Below, one piece after another: positions 1 to 7,964 of a stretch of DNA of 64,000 nt (the first letter of the stretch is position 1; every line of letters starts with the position of its first letter). This DNA comes from Pseudomonas sp. N3-W (GTDB lineage: Bacteria; Pseudomonadota; Gammaproteobacteria; Pseudomonadales; Pseudomonadaceae), in NCBI RefSeq assembly GCF_024970185.1, contig NZ_CP103965.1, forward strand, positions 5,537,001 through 5,601,000, given 5' to 3'. The notes under the pieces are model-generated. The model saw only the letters and a list, made by a program, of their open reading frames with translations. It was not told where the DNA came from and did no database searches. The position numbers were made by a program, and so were the translations under genes.

Positions 1-194
1 GAAAGTATTTCTTCCAGCATATCGATGTCACTAATCATCATGCTGCGTGACCATACCTTGCCCTCCAAGCGTTCTTGAAGGACGACGTGATACCAAGGAT
101 GAGCCAAGTGGCGTTCAAACATCCGCCAGTTCGAATATCCATCCCCAAAAATATTAGGAGCGCCCTCGGCAGCGGTCTCATGACTTCTAAACAT
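1..194 (-). CDS. Partial hypothetical protein, runs off the left edge
   Basis: An open minus-strand frame begins with ATG at 194 behind a GGGAAAG ribosome-binding site and stays open to base 1, giving at least 64 residues. The peptide begins MFRSHETAAEG and contains an aromatic stretch (GDGYSNWRMFERH, then HPWYHVV). It begins about 40 bases after the stop of the gene at 237-644 on the same strand, so the two are probably cotranscribed. I do not recognise the family. It lies on the presumed cargo side of the GMT recombinase genes. Confidence 0.55.
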   Translation of the reverse strand, partial: MFRSHETAAEGAPNIFGDGYSNWRMFERHLAHPWYHVVLQERLEGKVWSRSMMISDIDMLEEIL

Positions 195-236
195 TTCACT
201 TTCCCGTGGATCTACAGACCGCAGTCGCAGACGATA

Positions 237-644
237 TCATCGATAAAGAGACAGTATCGCAGCGAGACTGGCTGACTTTTCGTCGCCGTCACCCTGCAAA
301 ACGTACACAGTGTTTTTGGTTTCAAAGAGAAAGCCATCTTGGAATGAAATGGCCATGGTGCTGCGTACCCAATTTCCGTAATCGAAGCGTCCTCGGCTGT
401 CCAGGATCACTTTTTCGGCGAAAACAAAGAGCGGTAGGTGGCCATGAACGTGGATTTTGGTGAGATCCCCATCGCTCGCTATCGCGCGCACGATCGTCCA
501 CTGCTGGACGATGCAAAAGCCTTTGTTTGGGAAGCGGGTCTGCGCGATTTGAATTAGCGCTTCTTGGCTTTCTCCAGATCCAGAGCGCGACTCTCCAGTG
601 GTGGAGAGGAGCTCGCTGGCTGCTTGGATTTCTTCGAACTCCAT
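237..644 (-). CDS. Hypothetical protein, DUF6957-like
   Basis: The frame encodes 135 residues with a soluble composition. It starts at ATG 644 behind GACGGGAATGAAGC. The C-terminal two thirds (about residues 45-135) has the pattern VILDSRGRF, NWVRSTMAISF, GFLFETKNTVYVL, which I recall from small Pseudomonas proteins annotated DUF6957; that name is from memory and not verified. No catalytic motif, signal peptide or membrane segment is visible. It precedes the partial gene at 1-194 on the same strand. The pair sits in the accessory region left of the recombinase trio, so it may be mobile cargo. Function unknown. Confidence 0.6.
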   Translation of the reverse strand: MEFEEIQAASELLSTTGESRSGSGESQEALIQIAQTRFPNKGFCIVQQWTIVRAIASDGDLTKIHVHGHLPLFVFAEKVILDSRGRFDYGNWVRSTMAISFQDGFLFETKNTVYVLQGDGDEKSASLAAILSLYR

Positions 645-831
645 GCTTCATTCCCGTCAATACATGTCATATGTTTAAACGCATCACCGTCAGGAAGCTC
701 ACGGAAGCAACGCTACCTCGGGCATTGCCTTCTCATGATTAAAGAAGCCGAACGACCCATAACGAGGAGTATATGACGTGTTATGGATCGGCGCAATGTG
801 GCTTTATCCTCTGTTTTGTAGAGGATCATAA

Positions 832-1299
832 ATGTCTCTCAGCGAAGCATTTGCGGTCGTTATCCGGGCCTTGAGACAGAATTCAGGAATGTCCCAGGAC
901 GACCTATCTTTACTTGATCGCTCTTATCTGAGTCGCGTGGAGCGCGGTAAGGGGAACGTTTCGATCGAAATGCTCTTGAAAATTTCAAAAATGCTGGACG
1001 CTGAGCCGACTGTTCTAATGCTCCTAACAACTTCTTTGCTTTCTGAGGAGGCGACAGATGTGGCGTTGGAGCGGATCTCGAGGAAGCTAGAGACGCTGAA
1101 AGAGACTGGTGTGATCGAGCTGATCTCCAGCGGCGGTAGGCCACGCCAACATGGGCGACCTTCCAACCTCGCTGCAAGTGAAAGACTAAAACTTGCTCCA
1201 CAGCTGAAGCAAAAAGGCCTATCTAATTCAGAGATAGCTCGAGAATTGGACGTTTCTAAGTCAACGGTACAACGGCATCTAGCCAAGGCTCCTCATTAA
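832..1299 (+). CDS. XRE-family regulator with C-terminal resolvase-type HTH
   Basis: The protein has 155 residues and two DNA-binding regions. Residues about 5-65 form a Cro/CI-type helix-turn-helix (IRALRQNSGMSQDDL, then DRSYLSRVERGKGNVS), with the usual R-x-E-x-G turn. Residues about 105-150 match the resolvase/Hin-type HTH (GRPSNLAASERLKLA, then GLSNSEIARELDVSKSTV). The middle looks helical. ATG 832 follows a purine-rich GTAGAGGATCATAA. Many XRE regulators in Pseudomonas islands have this two-part plan; they usually act as autoregulators or control neighbouring cargo. The gene is divergent from the small genes at 1-644, and the gap at 645-831 could hold a shared control region. Target unknown. 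Confidence 0.8.
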   Translation: MSLSEAFAVVIRALRQNSGMSQDDLSLLDRSYLSRVERGKGNVSIEMLLKISKMLDAEPTVLMLLTTSLLSEEATDVALERISRKLETLKETGVIELISSGGRPRQHGRPSNLAASERLKLAPQLKQKGLSNSEIARELDVSKSTVQRHLAKAPH

Positions 1300-1490
1300 T
1301 GGTAATCGCTAAAATTACCAATATGATGATCTACCTCTCAGGCACGCTTCCTCTCCACTTGACCTCTTCACTGAGCTCTCAATCCACAGTGCATGCAGGA
1401 TGGCGATCACACACTTATTGAACCGGGAACTACCGAGCAAAACGATTTCTGGACATAAGGCGCATCATTTTCTTTAAAGTCAGTTTGTGG

Positions 1491-1646
1491 GTGGGCAAAG
1501 AGCTGAAAAAGAGGCCTCCGGGCAAGCCTGTCAATACCAAGAATGCCGATGCAGTGAGAGAGCTGAAAGCTTTAGGATTGAGTCAGTCAGAGGTAGCACA
1601 CAAGCTCGGATTGGCTAGATCAACTGTACGTCGGTATTGGCAGTGA
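1491..1646 (+). CDS. Small resolvase-type HTH protein or gene remnant
   Basis: A short plus-strand frame with a possible GTG start encodes 51 residues. Its last 40 (GKPVNTKNADAV, then GLSQSEVAHKLGLARSTVRR) align with the C-terminal HTH of the XRE protein 200 bases upstream. The GRP/GKP lead, the spacing and the S-EVA-KL-ARSTV recognition helix are all kept. It has no N-terminal XRE domain, and the frame is also open upstream of the GTG. It is either a miniature DNA-binding protein or the surviving tail of a duplicated regulator or resolvase. The rest of 1300-1721 shows no other gene. Confidence 0.35.
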   Translation: MGKELKKRPPGKPVNTKNADAVRELKALGLSQSEVAHKLGLARSTVRRYWQ

Positions 1647-1721
1647 ACCCCGTACGGCTGAGTACACATAAGCGTCTACAGTAAGACACCATCAACCTCC
1701 TGATAATAGAGGGGGTTATGT

Positions 1722-1968
1722 TCAGGTGATTAACATCTCGCCGAGACCAACCTGCCGACCAAATGCCTTCGGCGGCAGCGCGACCGCTTGTTTCACTGCA
1801 TCAATGTCCCCAACCAGAATCACCTGAACCTCTGCCCGTGAGGTGGCCGTGTAAATGAAGGTGCGATCCAGCACCCGCGATTTACGTATCGGCACAATCA
1901 CTCGCCGGAACTGGCTACCTTGGCCTTTGTGAACGGTGATCGCATACCCGTTGTCCGCTGGCCATGGG
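1722..1968 (-). pseudogene. C-terminal remnant of a RecD-like (UvrD_C_2) helicase
   Basis: The minus-strand frame carries the terminal helicase motifs of RecD/RecD2-type superfamily 1B enzymes: YAITVHKGQGSQF (motif V region) and DRTFIYTATSRAEVQ (motif VI), then the normal C-terminal tail and a stop. Only about 80 residues remain; the Walker A and B motifs and everything upstream are missing. The homologous frame begins within a few bases of the gmtX stop at 1969, so the helicase was cut at, or fused to, the edge of the recombinase trio. It has no start codon or ribosome-binding site of its own outside gmtX and is unlikely to function. Confidence 0.65.
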
Positions 1969-2631
1969 TCAGATTTCCTTGAGAACCTTCTTAATGGCAT
2001 TCACGTAGCCATGTTTGTAGATTTCGCGCATGTTTTCGTCCTTGACCTGGCCGGCTGCGCTGACAGTCCATTCCCGGTACTCAAAAAACTTGTCCGCAAT
2101 AGCCGCCTTCAGCGCTTCGACCTCCATGTCATTGAGGCTTGGTGCCTGCACGAGTTGTACAGCACCGCTTTCAACGGGCAGCTCGACTCGCTGTACGGGT
2201 CGCCTGTCGACAATTAGTTCGCTGTTCGCTTTGAGGGTATTAAGCTCATTACGAAAGCGGTTACGCTCGGCAATGATCTGACCAAAGATGGCTCGCATTG
2301 CGGGATCTGAGAGGCGCTCAAGCAGCTCGTAATCCTTCGGAACCCGGTTACCCTTGGCTAGCGGGTTGATAGGGGCTTTCATTGAAGCGCCTGCCTGAGC
2401 AGCCCATGCTTCGATGAGCTGCCGAAACACAAGTCCTGTTTTATTGCGAATGGTCTGGGCGCTAGGGCCTCCCTTTTGAGCCGAGAGGCGCGCAATTTCT
2501 GCTATCGAGAAATTCCGATCACCTGCTGCGTGCTGAACCTTCAGCACGGCATTTAGAACGCTTAGTGACTTCGCCTGTCGGGTTGAGGCTTGCGATTTGA
2601 GGTCTTCAAAGATCGCCTGAGCGTCGATCAT
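1969..2631 (-). CDS. gmtX: Gamma-mobile-trio protein GmtX
   Basis: This is a 220-residue soluble protein. Residues about 25-75 hold a helix-turn-helix-like segment (FSIAEIARLSAQKGGPSAQT, then IRNKTGLVFRQLIEAWAAQAG) that is characteristic of the GmtX family as I know it. A charged helical segment follows (LLERLSDPAMRAIFGQIIAERNR-type), and the tail has an EYREW motif. ATG 2631 overlaps the gmtZ stop by four bases (ATGA), so translation is coupled. Its role in GMT transposition is not known; a DNA-binding accessory or target-selection factor is my inference. Its stop falls at the junction with the truncated RecD-like helicase. Confidence 0.8.
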   Translation of the reverse strand: MIDAQAIFEDLKSQASTRQAKSLSVLNAVLKVQHAAGDRNFSIAEIARLSAQKGGPSAQTIRNKTGLVFRQLIEAWAAQAGASMKAPINPLAKGNRVPKDYELLERLSDPAMRAIFGQIIAERNRFRNELNTLKANSELIVDRRPVQRVELPVESGAVQLVQAPSLNDMEVEALKAAIADKFFEYREWTVSAAGQVKDENMREIYKHGYVNAIKKVLKEI

Positions 2632-5243
2632 GGCCTGACCTCCAAGGTGGGTTTCGATGATGTGGAGATCAGCTCAGACAATTTGATTACCGGGCCCTGA
2701 TACATCTCTTCTAGGGCCTTGATGCCTTCGGGAAGCAACTTCATGTGTCGCCCGGTTTCTAGCGCCCCAGAGATGTAGGTGAAGCCTTCTAGCTGATCGT
2801 TTGGCGATGCTTTGCGTGCCATTGCTCGCATCATGGCATTGCCGGCAATCAGCTGCATGTGCTCGTCCATCTGCATGAAAAGCGGCGCGTAGCCATTGCG
2901 CATCAGAACGTTATTAAGGACTCGTGAGCGCTTTTCGATGGCCGGCGTCTTGCGGACGTCATCAGCTAGGTCAGGATAGAGCTCTGCGTCTTCACAGATT
3001 TGGGCCAATTGCAGAAGCTCTGAACTGACTTCAATGAGGCTGATCGGCTGATGAATGTCCTGCAAGCTGCCGACAGCCACGAGCTTGGTGGAGTTGTCGC
3101 CTTCGGCGCGGCCTTCTTCAATTGCAATTAGGCGAGCGATCAATTGAAAGGTAGCAATCATGTCTTTGGCATATTGATCGGCGAGGACAATTTGCTTCTC
3201 ATAGCGCCGTTCCGCCTCTTGCAATTCATGCAGCTGTAGAAACGGGCGACCCTCTTCCGTTGCCAGATAACGAGCATCAAGCAACACGTCTCGTACCGTC
3301 TCGTGCTCAACAGCCAGGTTGGCGGCCATTGATGCTTTATAGCTCTGGTTATTGAACTGTGCTCGTAACGCATCCAGATACCGTGCGTCGGTAGCAAGCC
3401 AGCGGCAACGAGTGCAATTTTCTGGGCCATTAGGCACCGGGCCAAATACCGCCCCCCCGGACGAAGTTAAGAGTTCACCGCCATTCCAGCAGCCGCCAAC
3501 ACTCCCCATTTCATTCGACCTAGCGGAGTTGCCACCGACCAGGCAAATGCCAACATGGCGATGCTCCCAACCAACTGGATTTCGGTTCGCGAGGGCAGCC
3601 TCCAGAGATTGCTCGTCACGATAGGCAACCTTGCTCTTTATCTGCCGCATGTCCGCATCGCGCAGGTAGGTGCGCAAGCTGTCTGCTTGCGCTGCCTCAA
3701 CTCTGAGAGTCGCCTCATCCAGCGCCTGAGTCATCTTGGCGGGGGTCGGCTTGATGTAGTAGAGCGTCATAATCAGTCGCGAATGCCCGGCAAGGAGTTT
3801 GGATAGTGCTGCCGCCGGAACTTGGCCATCCATTGCAAAACAGGTTAGTAAGGACACGCGAAGGCTGTGCAGGGGGAACTCAGTAGCTGTCTTTTGGAGG
3901 GTATAACCCTCTCCGTAGTCCTTCACAAACCGAAGTCTAGTGCCGTCACTGAGGGTCTGCCCACGTGATGCCACTCGGTCTTCCAGGGTAAAAAGGAGCC
4001 GATACCACAGATTATCAACACTAGTTCTCGAGATAGGTTTTAAACGATTCTTTGCGTTTGCTCTGCCATCGCGGAACAAGAAACAGATGGCCCCCATATC
4101 GCGCTTTTGCTGCTCCGATTTGGCAAAGCCAAAATGCTTGACCTCTAATTCTGTGCATGGCGTTGGGTGATCGATGGGATTGTATTTCTCCTGCCAGTTC
4201 CGCAGCTTTTCTAACCAGTGCAATACTTCGGCATGCTGCCAAGGGATGGTATAGCCACGCTCGCGCTCGTCTTTGTTCTGATCAGCGGTTTTATTGGTGT
4301 TAACGAAAAGACCTGTCATAACTTCGCCGGTATCAGGGCTTTGAATACGACGGAATATCCCACGGCTCCAAGGGTTTTTTTCGCTACCATTTTTAAATGA
4401 GTGGCGCTGATTGATTGTCCATCCACCTTTTTCGTACCGCCAGGTATCAGCTTCACCTGAGTCGAGAAAGCGAACCTGGTAGGTGCGTAGCGGAAGGTGC
4501 AGTTTGACCAATAGTGTCATCGCGCCAACGGGCGACCAGAGTTCGTGAATTTGGACTTGCTTAGGCTTTTTATTAACCCTGCGCAACACGGTACGCACCC
4601 GCCAGACACAATCGGGATCGTTAGGATCTATCAGCAAAGGATCGACCTCGAACCAGTCGCCGCTTTTTATTGCAGATAGACCATTGACTCGATTTTGTCC
4701 GCTAGCCAGATGTGCCCAATTCCAGTCTCTGAAATTGCCAAAAGGTCGAGGGCATAGGATCTGTCGTAATTCCTTGATGTACGCATACGGCAGCGGGTTA
4801 TGCACTGACTCTGTATGATCAGCACCTCTTTTGCTGATCTTTTGAAATGGGTTATGCACCAACGGCATCATCTGGCCTTCATCGTTTGGTTCGGAGAAGT
4901 GCTCAGTAATCACCCAGTTGATTAGGTTAAAAATATCATTATTTTTTCGAGTGGCTGATACTTGATGAGGGTCAAAAGCTAAGCTTTCAAGACTTGGCAG
5001 CAAGCGTTGTCTGCCTGCTTGAAACAAAGAAGCGGGTTGATGTCCATTAGGTATTTTTCGCAGATAATTCAATGCAAAGATACTCATTGAATTCAGCTTG
5101 GTATTAATGCCTTGCTGCTGAGTCTTCAACCAACCTGAAAAAAACGCTCGCCATTCTTCCCATTGCTCTCCATGGTCTCGCGTTAGCCAGGAAAAAGTCA
5201 TATCGCTGGCGCGACCATTTTGTTTGCGGTTGCTCGTCCCCAT
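2628..5243 (-). CDS. gmtZ: Gamma-mobile-trio integrase GmtZ
   Basis: The 871-residue protein shows a degenerate tyrosine-recombinase core at about residues 400-520: HSLRVSLLTCFAMDG gives the H-x-x-R box and LLAGHSRLIMTLYYIKP gives the late His and the presumed nucleophile Tyr. A C-terminal third of about 300 residues contains four cysteines (GIC, GGC, then CTRC), which could form a zinc-binding site. Such a long second recombinase is the hallmark of the trio. ATG 5243 follows GGGAAG at good spacing, two bases after the gmtY stop; a GTG at 5249 that overlaps the gmtY stop is the alternative. It presumably acts with GmtY in excision and integration of the island. Confidence 0.8.
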   Translation of the reverse strand: MGTSNRKQNGRASDMTFSWLTRDHGEQWEEWRAFFSGWLKTQQQGINTKLNSMSIFALNYLRKIPNGHQPASLFQAGRQRLLPSLESLAFDPHQVSATRKNNDIFNLINWVITEHFSEPNDEGQMMPLVHNPFQKISKRGADHTESVHNPLPYAYIKELRQILCPRPFGNFRDWNWAHLASGQNRVNGLSAIKSGDWFEVDPLLIDPNDPDCVWRVRTVLRRVNKKPKQVQIHELWSPVGAMTLLVKLHLPLRTYQVRFLDSGEADTWRYEKGGWTINQRHSFKNGSEKNPWSRGIFRRIQSPDTGEVMTGLFVNTNKTADQNKDERERGYTIPWQHAEVLHWLEKLRNWQEKYNPIDHPTPCTELEVKHFGFAKSEQQKRDMGAICFLFRDGRANAKNRLKPISRTSVDNLWYRLLFTLEDRVASRGQTLSDGTRLRFVKDYGEGYTLQKTATEFPLHSLRVSLLTCFAMDGQVPAAALSKLLAGHSRLIMTLYYIKPTPAKMTQALDEATLRVEAAQADSLRTYLRDADMRQIKSKVAYRDEQSLEAALANRNPVGWEHRHVGICLVGGNSARSNEMGSVGGCWNGGELLTSSGGAVFGPVPNGPENCTRCRWLATDARYLDALRAQFNNQSYKASMAANLAVEHETVRDVLLDARYLATEEGRPFLQLHELQEAERRYEKQIVLADQYAKDMIATFQLIARLIAIEEGRAEGDNSTKLVAVGSLQDIHQPISLIEVSSELLQLAQICEDAELYPDLADDVRKTPAIEKRSRVLNNVLMRNGYAPLFMQMDEHMQLIAGNAMMRAMARKASPNDQLEGFTYISGALETGRHMKLLPEGIKALEEMYQGPVIKLSELISTSSKPTLEVRP

Positions 5244-5245
5244 GA

Positions 5246-6712
5246 TCACATCTTCCCGAGTCTGGCGTTTGGCCCCGATAGCAGACCTTGTGGATCAATG
5301 TCTTCGAATCCTGTCTTCATCAGCTCATCCCAATTGCTGAGGTTCTGAACCAGCCGGCTATCTGTTGGATTTTCATCTAGGCGCTTACTCGCCTGATTCA
5401 GTGCTTGGTTCACATCAGCTATTCCGGGAGCCGTGTAGACGGCCTGGGACTCTAGTGATGAGTGGTGCAAAGCTTTCTTGCGTATCAGCGGATCAACACC
5501 TGCCCGAGTTAATCTTCGGCCAAAGGCATGGCGATGGCTGTGTGGCGAGCGTCCCTCAGCTTTGGAGGTGCTTTGACCAATGCGAGCCATCGCAGCTGCG
5601 TAGTTCTTGTTGAACGCATTCAGCGTGTAGGGTTGACCCAGATAGTCCTGTTCATAGGAAACGAATGCATAAGGGTGATGGCGGTCGATGCTCGCGAGGT
5701 AAAACAGATGCTCTTTCCAGAGTTTCAGGAACAATCGACCAAAGTCAGACGGAAACCAGTGCAACTGGATGTAGTAGTCTCTGTGATCATGCATTCGGAC
5801 TTTCCAGCCAACAGCTTTGGTGCCCCTAAACTTGTTACGCGGAGCAAGGGCATGGTTTTCTCTTAGGTATGCGGAGCGACTAGTCTTCCCTGTACGACTT
5901 TTCCAGTTATCCGGCGCCTTACCGTCTTCGGGATGGTAGACACGAACCAGCGCCTTTTTCGGGTCGTGCGGGTCATGGAGCACATCCTGTACCCACAGAT
6001 GCAAAGGCTCGCTTTCGCGCAAGCCTGCGCCATGCATCATCATCGTGATGAGCTGGTCGCGAACAGCGCAGCGGCGATCCTGTGCGCCGCCTACCCCCTC
6101 CAAATAGAATCGTTCGAATAATCGCTCGGGAAAGGCAATGGCATCATCTTCGGTCTTGCTCAGCCTGCGCCTACCCCTGACATTGCGCGCATTTCGGACG
6201 GTTTCGCTGACCGTTTTGTCCTTGATGTGACCGAGGAAATCATTCTGGTTGCGGCGATACCAAGCGGCATAATTCAGGCGCTGGTCGTAGCTGTTAGCGG
6301 TCACTAGGGGGTTCATGTGCTGACCGCCCTCATGGTCAGCCAAGTAATCGGTCAGCCCCTTGAGGGCATTGAGATGTCGATTGGCCATGCGGGTACTGGC
6401 TGGTATCCAGTAAAGGCCTGACGGATCAAGGCCGTCATCGCCAACGGTACCGGTAAAAAGACGGGACGCGAATGTCTGAAAGAGCGTGGCGGGATCTGAA
6501 AAGTTTTGCTGATTGGCCTCCATGTACTCAAGCAGCATCTTCGTCGCGATGACGACATTGTGTTGCCAGGCAAGACTGCGCCCAGTTGTTTTGTTCAGCA
6601 GGTAGCCCAAAAGAGGCAGGACAACTCCTTTCTCGGTCAGGAGGACTGGAATTTCACTCCGATACCCCGAGTCGTCGACCACGACCTTTGCATATGCATC
6701 CACTGCCGGCAT
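5246..6712 (-). CDS. gmtY: Gamma-mobile-trio tyrosine recombinase GmtY
   Basis: This 488-residue tyrosine site-specific recombinase has a complete catalytic set in order: Arg in HGAGLRESE (about residue 232), the H-S-H-R box (about 391-394), a His pair in ALHHSSLESQ (about 416) and the Tyr in AVYTAP (about 426). The N-terminal 200 residues should hold the core-binding domain. I place the start at ATG 6712, behind GAGGA seven bases upstream. The longer frame beginning at TTG 6769 would place the start codon inside a clear -35 box. It leads the gmtY-gmtZ-gmtX operon. Confidence 0.8.
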   Translation of the reverse strand: MPAVDAYAKVVVDDSGYRSEIPVLLTEKGVVLPLLGYLLNKTTGRSLAWQHNVVIATKMLLEYMEANQQNFSDPATLFQTFASRLFTGTVGDDGLDPSGLYWIPASTRMANRHLNALKGLTDYLADHEGGQHMNPLVTANSYDQRLNYAAWYRRNQNDFLGHIKDKTVSETVRNARNVRGRRRLSKTEDDAIAFPERLFERFYLEGVGGAQDRRCAVRDQLITMMMHGAGLRESEPLHLWVQDVLHDPHDPKKALVRVYHPEDGKAPDNWKSRTGKTSRSAYLRENHALAPRNKFRGTKAVGWKVRMHDHRDYYIQLHWFPSDFGRLFLKLWKEHLFYLASIDRHHPYAFVSYEQDYLGQPYTLNAFNKNYAAAMARIGQSTSKAEGRSPHSHRHAFGRRLTRAGVDPLIRKKALHHSSLESQAVYTAPGIADVNQALNQASKRLDENPTDSRLVQNLSNWDELMKTGFEDIDPQGLLSGPNARLGKM

Positions 6713-6740
6713 TAAGCGATCCTCGCCATAAAGTCCATTT

Positions 6741-6769
6741 AGTATTGTTGGTACATTTAGAGCTGTCAA
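6741..6769 (-). promoter_or_regulatory. Sigma70-type promoter for gmtYZX
   Basis: On the minus strand TTGACA (6764-6769) is followed by a 17-base spacer and AATACT (6741-6746), a four-of-six match to TATAAT. Transcription would start about 20-25 bases before the gmtY ATG at 6712. The spacer contains ATGTACCAA, which recurs in the same orientation at 6824-6832 upstream. Confidence 0.55.
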
Positions 6770-6787
6770 ATACGATAATTTCGTTGC

Positions 6788-6816
6788 AAAAAATAGCCCT
6801 CAAATCGAGGGCTATT
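6788..6816 (-). terminator. Rho-independent terminator after sspB
   Basis: A perfect 10-base-pair stem (6792-6801 with 6807-6816, five-base loop) is followed on the minus strand by a run of six T. It lies 56 bases past the sspB stop and just upstream of the gmtY promoter, so it insulates the recombinase genes from sspAB transcription. Confidence 0.8.
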
Positions 6817-6871
6817 AACAGTTTTGGTACATCCGTTTGCGCTGCAAAGAACTTTCGGATCGCCTTTTTTA

Positions 6872-7285
6872 TTACTTCACCACTTTCAAACTCGGTCGAC
6901 CGCTGGGACGCGGCGGCTCGCTATCGGGTGGCGGAAGATCATCATCCGGCTCAATCTCTTCCTCGTCCTCAAGGGGCGACTCCAGATCGAACACCATGCC
7001 CTGACCGTTCTCCCGGGCGTAAATGCCCAGGATCGAGGCGATAGGCACGTACAGGGTGTGCGGTACGCCACCGAAACGCCCTTCGAAGCTGACGGCTTCG
7101 TTGTCCATGTGCAAATGACGCACGGCTTGCGGCGAAACGTTCAGCACAATCTGTCCGTCACTGGCAAAACCTTGCGGCACCTGCACCGACGGATACTCGG
7201 AATTGACCAGCATGTGCGGGGTGCAATCGTTATCAACAATCCACTCGTAGAGCGCGCGGACCAGATAAGGTCGACTGGAGTTCAT
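6872..7285 (-). CDS. sspB: ClpXP protease specificity-enhancing factor SspB
   Basis: SspB is the adaptor that binds ssrA-tagged proteins from stalled ribosomes and delivers them to ClpXP. The 137 residues show the plan of the family: an N-terminal substrate-binding fold (SSRPYLVRALYEWI, VSPQAVRHLHMDNEAV, SFEGRFGG), an acidic flexible linker (about residues 105-120) and the short ClpX-docking tail ending PSLKVVK. It follows sspA by 16 bases on the same strand. The start at 7285 is preceded by a GGAG-type site. The gene marks the core-genome edge of the mobile island. Confidence 0.95.
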   Translation of the reverse strand: MNSSRPYLVRALYEWIVDNDCTPHMLVNSEYPSVQVPQGFASDGQIVLNVSPQAVRHLHMDNEAVSFEGRFGGVPHTLYVPIASILGIYARENGQGMVFDLESPLEDEEEIEPDDDLPPPDSEPPRPSGRPSLKVVK

Positions 7286-7301
7286 AGCGGCTCCTTAAGC
7301 C

Positions 7302-7919
7302 TTAGCGCATATCGCGTTCGACACCAGACAGGCTCGCCTGGAATGCCTCACGCGCAAACGAGCGCTCCATGTAATCAAGCAGCGGCTTGGCAGGCCGCGG
7401 CAGTTCTATACCCAGAATCGGCAAACGCCAGAGTATTGGCAATAGGCAGCAATCCACCAGACTTTGTTCCTCACTGAGGAAAAACGGCTTGTCGGCAAAC
7501 AACGGCGACACGCCAGTCAGGCTTTCGCGCAGCTCTTTACGGGCTACGACACGGGCAGCTTCCTTGGACTTGGGATCCAGGATCAGATCAACAAGGCCAC
7601 ACCAGTCGCGCTGAATACGATGAATCAGCAGACGGCTGTTGGCACGCGCCACAGGATAAACCGGCAGTAACGGCGGGTGCGGGTAACGCTCATCCAGATA
7701 TTCCATCACCACGGTCGACTCCCACAACGCCAGGTCACGATCGACCAGGGTGGGCAGGCTGCCGTAAGGGTTCACTTCGATCAGTTTAGGCGGCTGGCGA
7801 CCAGCTTCCACATAAATGATCTCGGCGCTGACACCCTTCTCTGCAAGTACGATACGTACCCGGTGGGAATAGTGGTCGGCGGGGTCGGAGTAACAGGCCA
7901 ACCGATTGGTCACGCCCAT
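7302..7919 (-). CDS. sspA: Stringent starvation protein A
   Basis: This RNA-polymerase-associated regulator has a glutathione-S-transferase fold. The 205 residues contain the thioredoxin-like N-terminal half ([17 protein letters not shown], then [20 protein letters not shown]) and an all-helical C-terminal half (about residues 85-205). SspA proteins act through RNA polymerase in stationary phase and under acid stress and are not known as GST enzymes. The gene lies upstream of sspB in the usual proteobacterial order and downstream of petC, separated by a large hairpin element. Confidence 0.93.
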   Translation of the reverse strand: MGVTNRLACYSDPADHYSHRVRIVLAEKGVSAEIIYVEAGRQPPKLIEVNPYGSLPTLVDRDLALWESTVVMEYLDERYPHPPLLPVYPVARANSRLLIHRIQRDWCGLVDLILDPKSKEAARVVARKELRESLTGVSPLFADKPFFLSEEQSLVDCCLLPILWRLPILGIELPRPAKPLLDYMERSFAREAFQASLSGVERDMR

Positions 7920-7964
7920 GGCGATCCTCCTCGCTTGTAGAAATTATCGGGAGCGGAAAAACGA

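Larger units (their letters stand above)
1969..6769 (-). mobile_element. Gamma-mobile-trio (GMT) recombination module
   Basis: Three overlapping or nearly abutting minus-strand genes encode a 488-residue tyrosine recombinase, an 871-residue tyrosine-recombinase-like protein with a Cys cluster, and a 220-residue HTH protein. Sizes, order and family features fit the gmtY-gmtZ-gmtX set described for gamma-mobile-trio islands, which carry defensive and offensive cargo. The element adjoins the core sspB gene on its right. Cargo should lie beyond gmtX, to the left and probably beyond the window. The exact ends cannot be fixed from this sequence alone. Confidence 0.75.

Noticed and set aside
1969..6769. 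RIT (recombinase-in-trio) element or Tn554-type transposon
   Set aside because: RIT elements have three tyrosine recombinases of similar length and Tn554 genes are shorter; the 488-871-220 residue pattern with a small HTH third protein fits the gamma-mobile-trio better.
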